DNA of 64,000 nucleotides from an uncultured Faecalibaculum sp. (GCF_910588395.1 NZ_CAJUPA010000006.1:1-64000), one strand, 5' to 3'; positions 6,808 to 15,890 are shown, numbered from the stretch's first letter. Program-made: numbers and translations. Notes: generated by a model not told the origin, from the letters alone.

Positions 6808-7604
6808 CAGAAAACCGCCAGCAGAATGCAGCCGGTCAGCACGCCGGCAGCTGCCACCAGTCCCCAGATATCCGGTGCGGTCATCTTCAGCACTTTGTAC
6901 CGGGTCCGGGGACGCTGCGGATCGTATCCCCTGGCTTCCATGGCATTGGCCAGCTGATCCGCCCGGTCAAACGCCGATACGAACAGCGGAACGATCAGCG
7001 CCAGGACTGCCATGATTTTTTCTTTCAGAGATCCGTTTTCCAGATCCACACCCCGGCTTGCCTGAGCGTTCATGATCCGCTGAGTTTCTTCGATCAGTGT
7101 GGGAATGAATCGCAGGGCAATGGAAATCATCATCGCAATGATGTGTGCAGGCAGACCAACCGCTTCAAAGGGCTTGAGGAGTTTTTCAATGCCCAGTGTC
7201 AGATCCAGCGGCTTGGTGGTGGCTGTCAGAATCGTGGTGATGATCACCATCAGCATCAGTCTTACTATTATATAAAGGGTTTGTGAAATCGCATCGGAAT
7301 AGATGGAAAACCAGCCCCACTGTACAAGTGGCACGCCGGTCCGGATGGCGAAGATGTTGATCACCAGCAGGAACACCATCATGAACATCATGGGTTTCAT
7401 GCTCCGCAGGGCAAAGCCGATGGTGAGTTTCGAGAGCTTCAGAGCGATCCAGATAAAGGCGAAGATCAGAACATAGCCCCAGAATCCGGCGGGAACAAAG
7501 ATGGCTATCATGAGCAGCAGCATGATGAGGATTTTGGCCCGGGGATCCATTTTGTCCACGACTGAATTCAGAGGCAGATACCGTCCAAGAGCGATGTTGT
7601 TCAT
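6807..7604 (-). CDS. ecfT: ECF transporter energising transmembrane protein EcfT
   Basis: About 265 residues with several membrane helices. Starts MNNIALGRYLPLNS with the typical LDPRAK-like motif (MDPRAKIL). Coupling-helix motifs include ASRGVDLENG and AMEARGYDP, which bind the two ATPases. The ATG overlaps the ecfA2 stop (ATGA). It forms the shared module of group II ECF vitamin transporters; candidate S-components in this window are RibU and FolT. Confidence 0.93.
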   Translation of the reverse strand: MNNIALGRYLPLNSVVDKMDPRAKILIMLLLMIAIFVPAGFWGYVLIFAFIWIALKLSKLTIGFALRSMKPMMFMMVFLLVINIFAIRTGVPLVQWGWFSIYSDAISQTLYIIVRLMLMVIITTILTATTKPLDLTLGIEKLLKPFEAVGLPAHIIAMMISIALRFIPTLIEETQRIMNAQASRGVDLENGSLKEKIMAVLALIVPLFVSAFDRADQLANAMEARGYDPQRPRTRYKVLKMTAPDIWGLVAAAGVLTGCILLAVF

Positions 7605-8503
7605 GCCTGTACCTCTCCGTTTGCCGTTTTTTCGGGCTGCACGGCACTGTGATTCTCTTTCCAGTCCCGGATGGCCTGAATCAGATCCGCATCCCGCAGC
7701 CGGATGTCCCCCAGATCCATTCCCTTTTCCTTCAGCTTCAGCTGCAGGCGGACGATTCCCGGGGGATCGATCCCGATGGCTTCCAGCCATTCGGGATGCG
7801 AGAAAAACTCCTGCACATCGGCTTCTCTGGCGACCTTTCCCTGATCCATGACAATGACATGGTCGCAGTACTTCAGAACGTGCTCCATGTCATGAGTGAC
7901 CAGCAGGACGGTCTTGCCTTCCTTGCGGTTAAGATCGGAGAACAGTTCCATCATCTCCCGGGATCCCTGGGGATCCAGGCCTGCCGCCGGCTCATCCAGA
8001 ACCAGGACCTCCGGATCCAGAACGAGAATACCGGCAATGGCCACGCGGCGTTTCTGGCCGCCGGAGAGGTCAAAGGGACTGCGGTCGAGGTACGTTTCAT
8101 CCAGTCCCACAACCGGCAGAATCCGTTTCACCTGCTCCAGCGCATCCTCCTCCGGCACCCCGAAGTTTTTCGGGCCAAAGGCAATGTCCTTCGCAATGGT
8201 TTCTTCAAACAGCTGATACTCCGGAAACTGGAACACAAGTCCCACCTGCCTGCGCAGTTCCTTCAAATCCCTGATTTTCATGCCCGGCAGAATTTTTCTG
8301 CCCAGGATTTCCAGTTCACCGGCAGTGGGTACCAGCAGTCCGTTGAGATGCTGAACAAAAGTGGATTTCCCGCTTCCTGTCTGCCCGATGATCGCAGTCA
8401 TCTTTCCTTCCGGGATTTTCACACTGGCATCATCCAGCGCCTGGAAGGAAAAAGGTGTACCGGGACTGTAGACATGTCCCAGGTGTCTGGCTTCTATCGA
8501 CAT
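7601..8503 (-). CDS. ecfA2: ECF transporter ATP-binding protein EcfA2
   Basis: About 300 residues. Walker A is GQTGSGKST (40-48), signature LSGGQKRR, Walker B VLVLDEPAAGLDP, and an H-loop TTD-type THDMEH. The start MSIEARHLGH overlaps the ecfA1 end by 10 bases. It pairs with EcfA1 to hydrolyse ATP for vitamin uptake. Confidence 0.94.
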   Translation of the reverse strand: MSIEARHLGHVYSPGTPFSFQALDDASVKIPEGKMTAIIGQTGSGKSTFVQHLNGLLVPTAGELEILGRKILPGMKIRDLKELRRQVGLVFQFPEYQLFEETIAKDIAFGPKNFGVPEEDALEQVKRILPVVGLDETYLDRSPFDLSGGQKRRVAIAGILVLDPEVLVLDEPAAGLDPQGSREMMELFSDLNRKEGKTVLLVTHDMEHVLKYCDHVIVMDQGKVAREADVQEFFSHPEWLEAIGIDPPGIVRLQLKLKEKGMDLGDIRLRDADLIQAIRDWKENHSAVQPEKTANGEVQA

Positions 8504-9327
8504 ATTTCCTCTGCAGCCTCCTCCAGGTCCAGTGCCTGATGTTCGGTCAGACCGAGCTTGCACAGTTCATCCGTGATTTTCCAGGCAAAGGGAACATCCA
8601 GTTCCATCTGGCGCAGTTCCTGCTGCCGGGAAAAAATCTCCCGCGGAGTCCCTGTCATGGCAATGGATCCGTCTTTCAGCGCCAGCACATAATCACTCTG
8701 TGCCACTTCTTCCATATCATGGGTGATGGAGAGAATGGTGATGTCCTTCTCTTCGTGCAGTCGCCGGATTTCTTCATTGATGGCCTTTTTTCCCTTGGGA
8801 TCCAGCATGCTTGTGGATTCGTCAAAAATGATGATGTCTGGTGCCACAGCCAGAATCCCGGCTATCGCCACCCGCTGCTTCTGACCACCGGAAAGCTTGG
8901 TGGGTTCGGAATCCAGAAATCTTGTCATCCCCACCTGTCTGGCCGCGGTTTCAATCAGTTCCTGCATCTGTTCCTGGGGAATGCAGCGGTTTTCCAGACC
9001 GAAGGCAATGTCATCCGCCACAGTGCTGCCGATGAACTGATTGTCCGGATTCTGAAACACGATTCCCGTGGATGTACGGATATCATAGACGGAATCCTCC
9101 GTAAGTTCCGTTCCCAGGATACTGATCGAACCGGACGCTGCCGGCAGCAGGCCGATCAGCAGTTTGGCCAGTGTGGATTTCCCGGAGCCGTTGTGTCCGA
9201 TCACTGCGGTGTAACTGCCTTTGGGGATATCAAAGGATATCCCTTTCAGTACATCCCGCTGGCCGTCATATGAAAAGGTCAGGTCGCGTACAGAAACAGC
9301 GTCCCTGCCATTGTATTGTTTGGTCAT
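8494..9327 (-). CDS. ecfA1: ECF transporter ATP-binding protein EcfA1
   Basis: 277 residues with Walker A GHNGSGKST (44-52), signature LSGGQKQR, and Walker B IIIFDESTSMLDP, the DEST form seen in EcfA1. First gene of the ecfA1-ecfA2-ecfT-truA-PHP run, with GGAGG 6-8 bases before ATG. A TGGTATCAT extended -10 lies about 30 bases upstream, so it probably has its own promoter. Confidence 0.94.
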   Translation of the reverse strand: MTKQYNGRDAVSVRDLTFSYDGQRDVLKGISFDIPKGSYTAVIGHNGSGKSTLAKLLIGLLPAASGSISILGTELTEDSVYDIRTSTGIVFQNPDNQFIGSTVADDIAFGLENRCIPQEQMQELIETAARQVGMTRFLDSEPTKLSGGQKQRVAIAGILAVAPDIIIFDESTSMLDPKGKKAINEEIRRLHEEKDITILSITHDMEEVAQSDYVLALKDGSIAMTGTPREIFSRQQELRQMELDVPFAWKITDELCKLGLTEHQALDLEEAAEEICR

Positions 9328-9478
9328 GCAGTTCCTCCCATGATTTCGATGATACCATTTTCCGGCTGAAACCGTGATTCATTCTCTGCACCAGCGTCAG
9401 TTGCCCGGAGAGATCCAGAATGTATGCCCATTCAAAGCCGGCTGGAAAAACTGTTTCTTCAGTCCTGCAGCCGAAGAA

Positions 9479-9502
9479 AAAAGGACGCTGACTCGTCCTT
9501 TT
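9479..9502 (-). terminator. Terminator after the 9514 gene
   Basis: AAAAGGACG-loop-CGTCCTTTTTT on the minus strand. Confidence 0.75.
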
Positions 9503-9513
9503 CCAGCTGATGA

Positions 9514-9930
9514 TCAGGCTGTTATGCAGTAACCTGTGTACTGCACGCCTTCCAGACCGGCACAGTCAAGGAGCACCTTGACCGGCTTTTCCTGAGTATA
9601 GAGTACATCCAGCACACCGGATTCTGTATCCATGCTGCTGGAATAGCCGCCGGAGGCCAGGAGTTCCTGCGCCATGGATGCTGTTTCGGGTCCGTCCACA
9701 ACATAGGAAATCCGTACCGGGAGCGATTCATCATCCAGGCTTTCCCAGGTCTGTGCATCCAGCTCCGCCCGCTGGGTGGCTGCCGCAACCGGATCGAAAT
9801 CCGGCTCGGGGTCAGACATCAGATAATCATCCATCTCGCGGTCATCTTCTTTTTTCACAATGGATGCAGCCACGGCAGCGGCGCCGGCTGCAATGCCGGC
9901 GGCTGCCAGCGCAAATTTCAACCAGTTCAT
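9514..9930 (-). CDS. Hypothetical membrane-anchored acidic protein
   Basis: 138 residues. The first 25 are a hydrophobic Ala/Gly-rich segment (LAAAGIAAGAAAVAASIV), probably a single anchor or uncleaved signal. It is followed by an acidic stretch (KEDDREMDDYLMSDPEPDFD), then a mixed domain ending in GVQYTGYCITA. I do not recognise a family. The ATG overlaps the stop of the upstream methyltransferase, so they are co-translated. Confidence 0.7.
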   Translation of the reverse strand: MNWLKFALAAAGIAAGAAAVAASIVKKEDDREMDDYLMSDPEPDFDPVAAATQRAELDAQTWESLDDESLPVRISYVVDGPETASMAQELLASGGYSSSMDTESGVLDVLYTQEKPVKVLLDCAGLEGVQYTGYCITA

Positions 9931-10499
9931 CGTTTCCTCCTTGAAACAGCGATTCCATCGCCTTTGTCATCCAGAAACTCTGTTGTCCAGTCCTCAAGCC
10001 CCTCCAGAAACCTGCGGTATTCCCGCAGCCTGCGGATCAGCCCTCTGGTATGGCGGTTTTCTGTCATTTCCGGATGATCCACCATTCCATGAAATTTCAT
10101 GTTGTCTGTCACAATGATACCATTTTCTGACAGCAGAGGAGAATAGCGTTCGAAGAAACGGCGGTACTGGCTTTTGGCAGCGTCAATGAAAATAAGATCA
10201 AAGGGCCCTGTCACAGCAGTCTCGAGGGCGTCCCCTTCAATCAGAGTCACCGGCTTTCCGCTTTCTGCAATGTTTTTTCTCGCCTGCCGGATCATATCCG
10301 GATCCCGTTCGATGGTAGTCACAGTCAGTCCCTGTTCTGCCATATACACCGCTGTCCGGGCGACCGCAGTTCCGATTTCCAGCATGGACTGGCAGCCATT
10401 TTCTCTGGCCAGTGATGCCAGTTCCTCCAGCCCCTCTGCTTCCATGACAGGAACCATATGAACCACTGCTTCCTTTGTGATTTCCAGACTGTCTTTCAT
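9927..10499 (-). CDS. O-methyltransferase, TrmR/YrrM-like
   Basis: 190 residues of class I SAM-dependent methyltransferase fold: MLEIGTAVARTAVYMA is motif I, TTIERDPDM motif II, and FDLIFIDAAKSQY carries the conserved aspartate and the Lys of the COMT-like family. Members of this type (TrmR) methylate 5-hydroxyuridine in tRNA of Bacillota; that role is likely but not proven. It follows rplQ closely but after a terminator. Confidence 0.83.
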   Translation of the reverse strand: MKDSLEITKEAVVHMVPVMEAEGLEELASLARENGCQSMLEIGTAVARTAVYMAEQGLTVTTIERDPDMIRQARKNIAESGKPVTLIEGDALETAVTGPFDLIFIDAAKSQYRRFFERYSPLLSENGIIVTDNMKFHGMVDHPEMTENRHTRGLIRRLREYRRFLEGLEDWTTEFLDDKGDGIAVSRRKR

Positions 10500-10526
10500 A
10501 CTCCGGGTCCTCCCTCAGTTACATAA

Positions 10527-10556
10527 GAAAAAAGTGAAGTAACGTTGTTACTTCAC
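10527..10556 (-). terminator. Terminator after rplQ
   Basis: GTGAAGTAAC-aac-GTTACTTCAC followed by TTTTTT; the stem includes the rplQ stop codon. It closes the long ribosomal transcript. Confidence 0.9.
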
Positions 10557-10910
10557 AAATTCAACGATGGCCATCGGCGCAGCATCACCGCGGCGGATAC
10601 GTGTCTTGATGACGCGGGTATAGCCGCCGTTGCGTTCTGCATAGGCAGGACCGATTTCGTTGAAGAGCTTCTGCAGAGCTGTTGTGCCTTCTTCATCTAC
10701 CTCTACTTCGCGGACGAAAGCAGCGGCCTGACGACGGGCAGCAAGATCGCCCTTCTTCGCCAGTGTAACCAGGCTGTCCATTACAGCGCTGAGTTCCTTC
10801 GCCTTCATCTCCGTAGTTTCCAGCTGACCGTGTTCGATCAGCGAGGTAGCCATATTTCTCAGCAGAGCCTTGCGGTGGTCGCTGGTCCGCCCGAGCTTGC
10901 GGTTTCTCAT
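10548..10910 (-). CDS. rplQ: 50S ribosomal protein L17
   Basis: 120 residues with the L17 N-terminus RNRKLGRTSDHRKALLRNMA and C-terminal TRVIKTRIRRGDAAPMAIVEFV. Last gene of the alpha operon, 14 bases after rpoA, then a terminator that overlaps its stop. Confidence 0.97.
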   Translation of the reverse strand: MRNRKLGRTSDHRKALLRNMATSLIEHGQLETTEMKAKELSAVMDSLVTLAKKGDLAARRQAAAFVREVEVDEEGTTALQKLFNEIGPAYAERNGGYTRVIKTRIRRGDAAPMAIVEFVK

Positions 10911-10924
10911 GGGGTTCCTCCTGT

Positions 10925-11878
10925 TTATTCGTTACCCGCCTTGAAACTGAGTCCAAGGGAGTAGATTTTTTCTTTGACTTCCTTCAGGGATTTCTTGCCA
11001 AGATTCCGTACATGCATCAGTTCATCTTCTGTCTTGTCGATGAGTTCCTCCACCGTGGTGATTCCCGCCCGTTTCAGGCAGTTGTAGGAACGAACCGAGA
11101 GTTCAAGGTCTTCGATGAGCTTGTGCTGCAGGCCGCCTGTGGCTTCTTCTGTCACTGCTTCTTCCGCAGTGGGAATTTCCACAACGGCTTCATCCAGGTT
11201 CTGAAGAATCGCAAGGTGATCTCTGAGGATTTTGGACGCGATGGAAAGCGCTTCTTCAGGCTTGAGTGTACCGTCAGTGTCGATTTCCATTGTCAGTTTG
11301 TCATAAGCCACGCCTTCTTCATTCAGTTCAGGTTCGCTCTTGTAAGCAACTCTCTTTACCGGTGAATACAGGGCGTCTGTATAGATGATTCCAAGAGGCT
11401 GTCCGTCATTCTGATAAATGTGCTTGTTGGTTTCAGCGCCGACATAACCGCGGCCCAGACGGGCCTGCATTTCAATGTTGATGGCACCGCCCTGCGCCAG
11501 CGTGCAGATGGGCAGGTCCTTGTTGAGCACTTCCACGCCTGCGGGACATTCAATGTCGCCGGCAGTGACTGTACAGGGCCCGACTGCATTGATGCGCAGC
11601 TTGTAGATATCATTGTCGTTGATGTCTATTTTCAGAATCAGCTGCTTGATCTGCAGAATGATCTGGGCCACATCTTCTGTCACGCCTTTGATGCCGGTGA
11701 ATTCATGGAATATACCGTCGATCCGGATGGAGAATACAGCGCCTCCAGGCACTGCCGAAAGCAGAACCCGGCGCAGGGCATTGCCCAGCGTGATGCCGAA
11801 ATGATCCGGCAGCGGGCTCATTCTGAAGGATCCGGAAATCTGACTGGTCTCCAGGGTGTCGATCTTAAACGAATTCAT
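10925..11878 (-). CDS. rpoA: DNA-directed RNA polymerase subunit alpha
   Basis: 317 residues. The N-terminal assembly domain contains HFGITLGNALRRVLLSAVPG; the C-terminal domain (from about 245) has LELSVRSYNCLKRAGI and LMHVRNLGKKSLKEVKEKI for UP-element and activator contact. It sits between rpsK and rplQ, the standard alpha-operon place. Confidence 0.98.
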   Translation of the reverse strand: MNSFKIDTLETSQISGSFRMSPLPDHFGITLGNALRRVLLSAVPGGAVFSIRIDGIFHEFTGIKGVTEDVAQIILQIKQLILKIDINDNDIYKLRINAVGPCTVTAGDIECPAGVEVLNKDLPICTLAQGGAINIEMQARLGRGYVGAETNKHIYQNDGQPLGIIYTDALYSPVKRVAYKSEPELNEEGVAYDKLTMEIDTDGTLKPEEALSIASKILRDHLAILQNLDEAVVEIPTAEEAVTEEATGGLQHKLIEDLELSVRSYNCLKRAGITTVEELIDKTEDELMHVRNLGKKSLKEVKEKIYSLGLSFKAGNE

Positions 11879-11911
11879 GCGGACACCTCCTCTTGTGTCA
11901 TGTTTACTGTT

Positions 11912-12304
11912 TTATCCGCGGGGACGTTTCGGGGGACGGCAGCCGTTGTGGGGAATCGGTGTCACGTCATTGATCATGGTGATGTCCAGGCCTGCAACCT
12001 GCAGCGCACGGACAGCCGCTTCACGTCCGGGGCCAGGTCCCTTTACTTCAACCGCCACAGTTTTCATGCCGTGGTCCATCGCAGCCTTGCCGGCTGCTTC
12101 CGCTGCCAGCTGTGCGGCATACGGAGTGCTTTTGCGGCTTCCCTTGAAGCCCAGAGCTCCGGCAGAGCTCCAGCTCACAGCGTTTCCGTTCTCATCTGTA
12201 ATCGTAACGATCGTGTTGTTGAACGTGGAGTGGATGTGAGCGACGCCGCGGGCGATATTCTTGCGTGCCCGGCGTTTTCCTGTCCTTCTCTGTACTTTAG
12301 CCAT
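11912..12304 (-). CDS. rpsK: 30S ribosomal protein S11
   Basis: 130 residues with KNIARGVAHIHSTFNNTIV and the C-terminal DVTPIPHNGCRPPKRPRG. Part of the platform and mRNA exit region. Between rpsM and rpoA. Confidence 0.98.
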   Translation of the reverse strand: MAKVQRRTGKRRARKNIARGVAHIHSTFNNTIVTITDENGNAVSWSSAGALGFKGSRKSTPYAAQLAAEAAGKAAMDHGMKTVAVEVKGPGPGREAAVRALQVAGLDITMINDVTPIPHNGCRPPKRPRG

Positions 12305-12317
12305 TTCTGCTCCTCAC

Positions 12318-12683
12318 CTACTTCTTCTTGTTTGCGACTGTCTTCGCCTTGCCTTTGCGGGTACGGGCGTTTGTCTTTGTGCGCTGTCCGCGAACAGGCA
12401 GACCCTTCCGGTGACGGATACCGCGGTAGCAGCCGATTTCCATCAGGCGTTTGATGTTCAGCTGAACTTCACGGCGCAGATCGCCTTCAACCTTGATCTT
12501 GTCAACTTCCTTACGGATGGCGTTCAGTTCTGCCTCTGTCAGATCCTTGATTCTCTTGTCTTCACTGATCCCGGCAGCTTTCAGAATATCAGCAGCGGTT
12601 GTCCGGCCGATTCCGTAGATGTAAGTGAGCGAAATGACAGCTCTCTTGTCGTTGGGGATGTCTACTCCTGCAATTCGTGCCAT
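12318..12683 (-). CDS. rpsM: 30S ribosomal protein S13
   Basis: 121 residues beginning MARIAGVDIPNDKRAV and containing YIYGIGRTTA and GCYRGIRHRKGLPVRGQRT. Head protein that contacts tRNA and forms the inter-subunit bridge. Follows rpmJ by 9 bases. Confidence 0.98.
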   Translation of the reverse strand: MARIAGVDIPNDKRAVISLTYIYGIGRTTAADILKAAGISEDKRIKDLTEAELNAIRKEVDKIKVEGDLRREVQLNIKRLMEIGCYRGIRHRKGLPVRGQRTKTNARTRKGKAKTVANKKK

Positions 12684-12692
12684 TGTTTCCTC

Positions 12693-12809
12693 CTAGTTTC
12701 CCTGTCTCTGCTTGTGTTTCGGGTTTTCACAGATTACCATGACCCGTCCTTTGCGGCGGATAACCCGGCATTTATCGCAGATCGGTTTTACAGACGGTCT
12801 TACTTTCAT
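12693..12809 (-). CDS. rpmJ: 50S ribosomal protein L36
   Basis: A 38-codon gene read directly: it begins MKVRPSVKPICDKCRVI and ends KHKQRQGN. The zinc ligands C-x2-C are kept, with the later Cys and His (VICENPKH), so it is the zinc-binding C+ form. GGAGGAACAG precedes the ATG. infA and map, which normally sit between adk and rpmJ, are absent. Confidence 0.95.
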   Translation of the reverse strand: MKVRPSVKPICDKCRVIRRKGRVMVICENPKHKQRQGN

Positions 12810-12913
12810 ATCTGTTCCTCCTGTGATCACGTATTGTCCCCTGCTGAAATGCGTATTTGAGTTGCAAATGCGGATTGCAGCAGAAACGTGAATGATTATA
12901 AACGCAAATAAAT

Positions 12914-12934
12914 GCGCTTATATAGTATAAGCGC
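12914..12934. repeat. Perfect palindrome between adk and rpmJ
   Basis: GCGCTTATA-tag-TATAAGCGC. On the minus strand it is followed within 17 bases by GCGTTTATAAT, which holds a perfect TATAAT. It may be an operator or a processed hairpin at the point where map and infA are missing. Confidence 0.55.
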
Positions 12935-12975
12935 AATTTATCTGGATTACAAGTTTTTGCTACCTAGATGCGGAT

Positions 12976-13626
12976 TTATTTTGCGTTCAGGATTTCCTGA
13001 ACATCCGCCCAGATTTCTTCGATGGGCCGGTCGGCATTCACACGGCTGACCATGTCCCGGGAAGCGTAATAGTCAATAACCGGTTCGGTGTTGGCTGCAT
13101 ACTCATTCAGCCTCACCTTCAGGCTTTCTTCATTGTCGTCCTTGCGCTGCGACAGCTCAGTGCCGCAGACATCGCAGATGCCATCTGCTGCAGGAGCCTT
13201 CGTATATATATTATAGATGGCTCCGCAGTTCTTGCACGTTCTGCGCCCTGTGATGCGCTTTGTCAGAACATCAAAGGGTACATCCATGGAGAGAATGAGA
13301 TCCGGAGAATCCGATGTGCCTGCCGTGAGTTCTTCAAATGCTTTCGCCTGCGCGAGAGTTCTGGGATATCCATCCAGCAGATAGCCGTTCTTTCTGTCCG
13401 GCAGACTGCGAAGATAATCCGCCACCATCGCATTGGTGATCTCATCCGGCACCAGCAGTCCCTTTTCGGAATACTGCTGTGCCTTCTTTCCCAGATCAGT
13501 CTGCCGGGAGATGTTGTCCCGGAAGATATCACCGGTGGAGATGTGGTTGAGATTGTACGTATCCTTGATGCGGCTGGAGAAGGTTCCTTTTCCGGAACCC
13601 GGTGCTCCCATGATGAAGATGTTCAT
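12976..13626 (-). CDS. adk: Adenylate kinase (zinc-lid type)
   Basis: 216 residues. P-loop GAPGSGKGT at 7-15, STGDIFRDN, and the LID with RRTCKNCG and GICDVCG, four cysteines that bind structural zinc. Makes ADP from ATP and AMP. It follows secY by 11 bases as in the spc operon. Confidence 0.97.
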   Translation of the reverse strand: MNIFIMGAPGSGKGTFSSRIKDTYNLNHISTGDIFRDNISRQTDLGKKAQQYSEKGLLVPDEITNAMVADYLRSLPDRKNGYLLDGYPRTLAQAKAFEELTAGTSDSPDLILSMDVPFDVLTKRITGRRTCKNCGAIYNIYTKAPAADGICDVCGTELSQRKDDNEESLKVRLNEYAANTEPVIDYYASRDMVSRVNADRPIEEIWADVQEILNAK

Positions 13627-13637
13627 GACGTTCCCTT

Positions 13638-14927
13638 CTACTCTTCGAAGTAATTTTTATAGGATTTCTGGGTGATCAGTCCCTGTACCTGACGGACAGT
13701 TTCCAGTGCCACACCCACAACAATGATCATGCCGGTTCCGCCAATGGCCATGGAACTGGGCAGTTCCGGCCAGACAAGCGGCATCAGATGCGGCAGTACC
13801 GCAATCACAGCCAGGCACAATGCACCAAGCACCGTAATCCGGGAGAGAACCTTGTTGATGTAGTCCTCTGTCTGCTTGCCCGGACGGACACTGGGAATGT
13901 AGGCACCGGATTTTCCCAGATTCTCGGCGACTTTTTCGGGGTTGATCTGCATCTTCGTGTAGAAGAACGTGAAGAGAATGATCAGAACCACGTAAATCGA
14001 CAGAGAATACCAGGTTTTCATGCCAAGCCAGTTATTCATCGTCGTCATCCAGTCCTTCGCAGGGAAGAATGAAGCAATCTGCAGCGGGGCCATCATCAGA
14101 GACTGGGCGAAAATGACCGGAATCACACTGGCGGAGTTCACCTTCAGCGGCAGATAGTTCATTTTCGTGCTTTTCTGGATGGCCAGAGAACTGGATGTGT
14201 ACTGGATGGGGATCTTCAGTTCAGCCGTGTTGATCAGAGTCACAAAGACAATAATCAGCAGATAGAACAGAATGTAGGCCGCAAAGAGCCAGAAGCCGGT
14301 AGCGCTCTCTGTACCGGTCAGACTTGTCCAGGCAGCGGTGAACTGCTGTGGCATGCGCCCGACAATACCGGCCATGATGACCATGGAAATACCGTTGCCG
14401 ATGCCCTTGACTGAAATCTGGTCGCCGATCCAGACCAGGAACATCGTTCCGGCAGTGAAAATGGTGGAGATATAAAGCAGTTTTGCTGCGCTTACACCAC
14501 CGATAATCAGGCCGGGGTAGCTCTGAGAGAAACCGTAGACCAGTGACATCGACTGAACAAAGCCGAATACCACCGCAAGGTATCTCGTGTATTTGTCGAG
14601 CTTCTTGCGTCCGTTGGCGCCGGATTTTGAAAGCTCGGTCAGGCTCGGGATGACATCCATGCTCAGCAGCTGAATGATGATGCTGGCCGTGATATAGGGA
14701 GTAACGCCCAGGGCGAAAACAGAGAACTGTTCCAGTCCGCCGCCTCCCAGCAGGTTCAGCATCGCAAACAGGGAATTGTCCCCAAGTCCTGCGACCAGGT
14801 CCGTTGTGTTTACGTCGGGAACAGTGATGGCACAGCCCAGACGATACACAAGAAAGGCAAAGAGGGTGAACAGGATTCTGTTGCGGATATCCTTGTTCGT
14901 CCACATTGCCTTGATGGAAGAGCTCAT
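13638..14927 (-). CDS. secY: Preprotein translocase subunit SecY
   Basis: 429 residues, about ten membrane helices, starting in cytoplasmic RNRILFTLFAFLVYRLG. It has the plug-region GGGLEQFSVFALGVTPYI and the basic cytoplasmic loops needed for SecA and ribosome docking. It forms the Sec channel core. Three bases after rplO. Confidence 0.97.
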   Translation of the reverse strand: MSSSIKAMWTNKDIRNRILFTLFAFLVYRLGCAITVPDVNTTDLVAGLGDNSLFAMLNLLGGGGLEQFSVFALGVTPYITASIIIQLLSMDVIPSLTELSKSGANGRKKLDKYTRYLAVVFGFVQSMSLVYGFSQSYPGLIIGGVSAAKLLYISTIFTAGTMFLVWIGDQISVKGIGNGISMVIMAGIVGRMPQQFTAAWTSLTGTESATGFWLFAAYILFYLLIIVFVTLINTAELKIPIQYTSSSLAIQKSTKMNYLPLKVNSASVIPVIFAQSLMMAPLQIASFFPAKDWMTTMNNWLGMKTWYSLSIYVVLIILFTFFYTKMQINPEKVAENLGKSGAYIPSVRPGKQTEDYINKVLSRITVLGALCLAVIAVLPHLMPLVWPELPSSMAIGGTGMIIVVGVALETVRQVQGLITQKSYKNYFEE

Positions 14928-14930
14928 TCC

Positions 14931-15368
14931 CTAGAGAACCTCGGCCTTTCCGCCAGCTTTTTCGATGGCTTCGACCGCAGATTTAGAGAACTTCGCTGCT
15001 GTTACATTCAGTTTCTTTGTCAGTTCACCATTGCCGAGAATCTTGACACCGTTCAGTTCCTTGCGGACCAGCCCGGTTTCCTTCAGCAGGGCGGGTGTAA
15101 CTGTTGTACCGTCTTCGAACCGGTTCAGATCCTCAACATTGACAACGGCATATTCCTTGCGGTTGATGTTGGTGAATCCGCGTTTCGGCAGACGTCTGGC
15201 CAGAGGTGTCTGACCGCCTTCGAAACCGGGGCGTACACCGCCGCCGCTCCGGGCGTTCTGACCTTTCTGACCGCGGCCGCTTGTTTTGCCAAGACCGCTG
15301 CCAGGACCGCGGCCAACCCGTTTGCGGGCTGTGCGGGGAGCCAGGGATTTCATTTCATGAAGTTTCAT
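14931..15368 (-). CDS. rplO: 50S ribosomal protein L15
   Basis: 145 residues with the Gly/Arg-rich N-terminus RVGRGPGSGLGKTSGRGQKG and the RLPKRGFTNINRKEY motif. It follows rpsE by only 15 bases: rpmD (L30), which usually lies here, is absent. Confidence 0.97.
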   Translation of the reverse strand: MKLHEMKSLAPRTARKRVGRGPGSGLGKTSGRGQKGQNARSGGGVRPGFEGGQTPLARRLPKRGFTNINRKEYAVVNVEDLNRFEDGTTVTPALLKETGLVRKELNGVKILGNGELTKKLNVTAAKFSKSAVEAIEKAGGKAEVL

Positions 15369-15383
15369 CGTGCCCTCCTTATC

Positions 15384-15890
15384 CTAGCGGATCTCGTACG
15401 GCTTCTTGCCGCGGAGTTCAGCTACCTGATCGATGGTGCGCAGGTTTTTCAGACCGTCAACAGTGGCACGAACCACGTTGATCTTGGTCCGGGAACCAAG
15501 GCATTTTGTCAGAATATCGTTGATTCCGGCCAGTTCCAGCACTGCACGGGCAGCACCGCCGGCGGAAATTCCGGTACCTTCAGCAGCGGGGCGCATGAAT
15601 ACAGCGCCTGCGCCGTAACGGCCGGTGATGTCGTGAGGAATTGTGGTTCCTTCCAGAGGTACCCGGAATACATTCTTCCGTGCGTTTTCCGCAGCCTTGC
15701 GGATCGCATCAGGTACTTCCTTTGCCTTGCCGGTACCGATGCCGACACGGCCTTTGTGGTCACCGACTACAACCAGGGCAGCGAAGCGGAAATTCCGGCC
15801 GCCCTTGACGACTTTGGTCACGCGGTTGATCGCAATGACCTGCTCGTCGAATTCTTTCTGTTCCCGTCTGGGTTTTCTTTCATTCGCCAT
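15384..15890 (-). CDS. rpsE: 30S ribosomal protein S5
   Basis: 168 residues: double-stranded-RNA-binding N-terminal half (VAINRVTKVVKGGRNFRFAA), then GTGKAKEVPDAIRKA and the C-terminal GINDILTKCLGSRTKINVVR. Acts in decoding fidelity. Confidence 0.98.
   Translation of the reverse strand: MANERKPRREQKEFDEQVIAINRVTKVVKGGRNFRFAALVVVGDHKGRVGIGTGKAKEVPDAIRKAAENARKNVFRVPLEGTTIPHDITGRYGAGAVFMRPAAEGTGISAGGAARAVLELAGINDILTKCLGSRTKINVVRATVDGLKNLRTIDQVAELRGKKPYEIR

Noticed and set aside
12810..12975. Possible infA or map remnant
   Set aside because: No IF1-like or MetAP-like residues in any frame; the gap is only 166 bp.
12840..12975. Repeated GCG/TTT motifs as a CRISPR-like array
   Set aside because: Motifs are 7-10 bp, irregularly spaced and of both orientations; no spacers of constant length and no cas genes.
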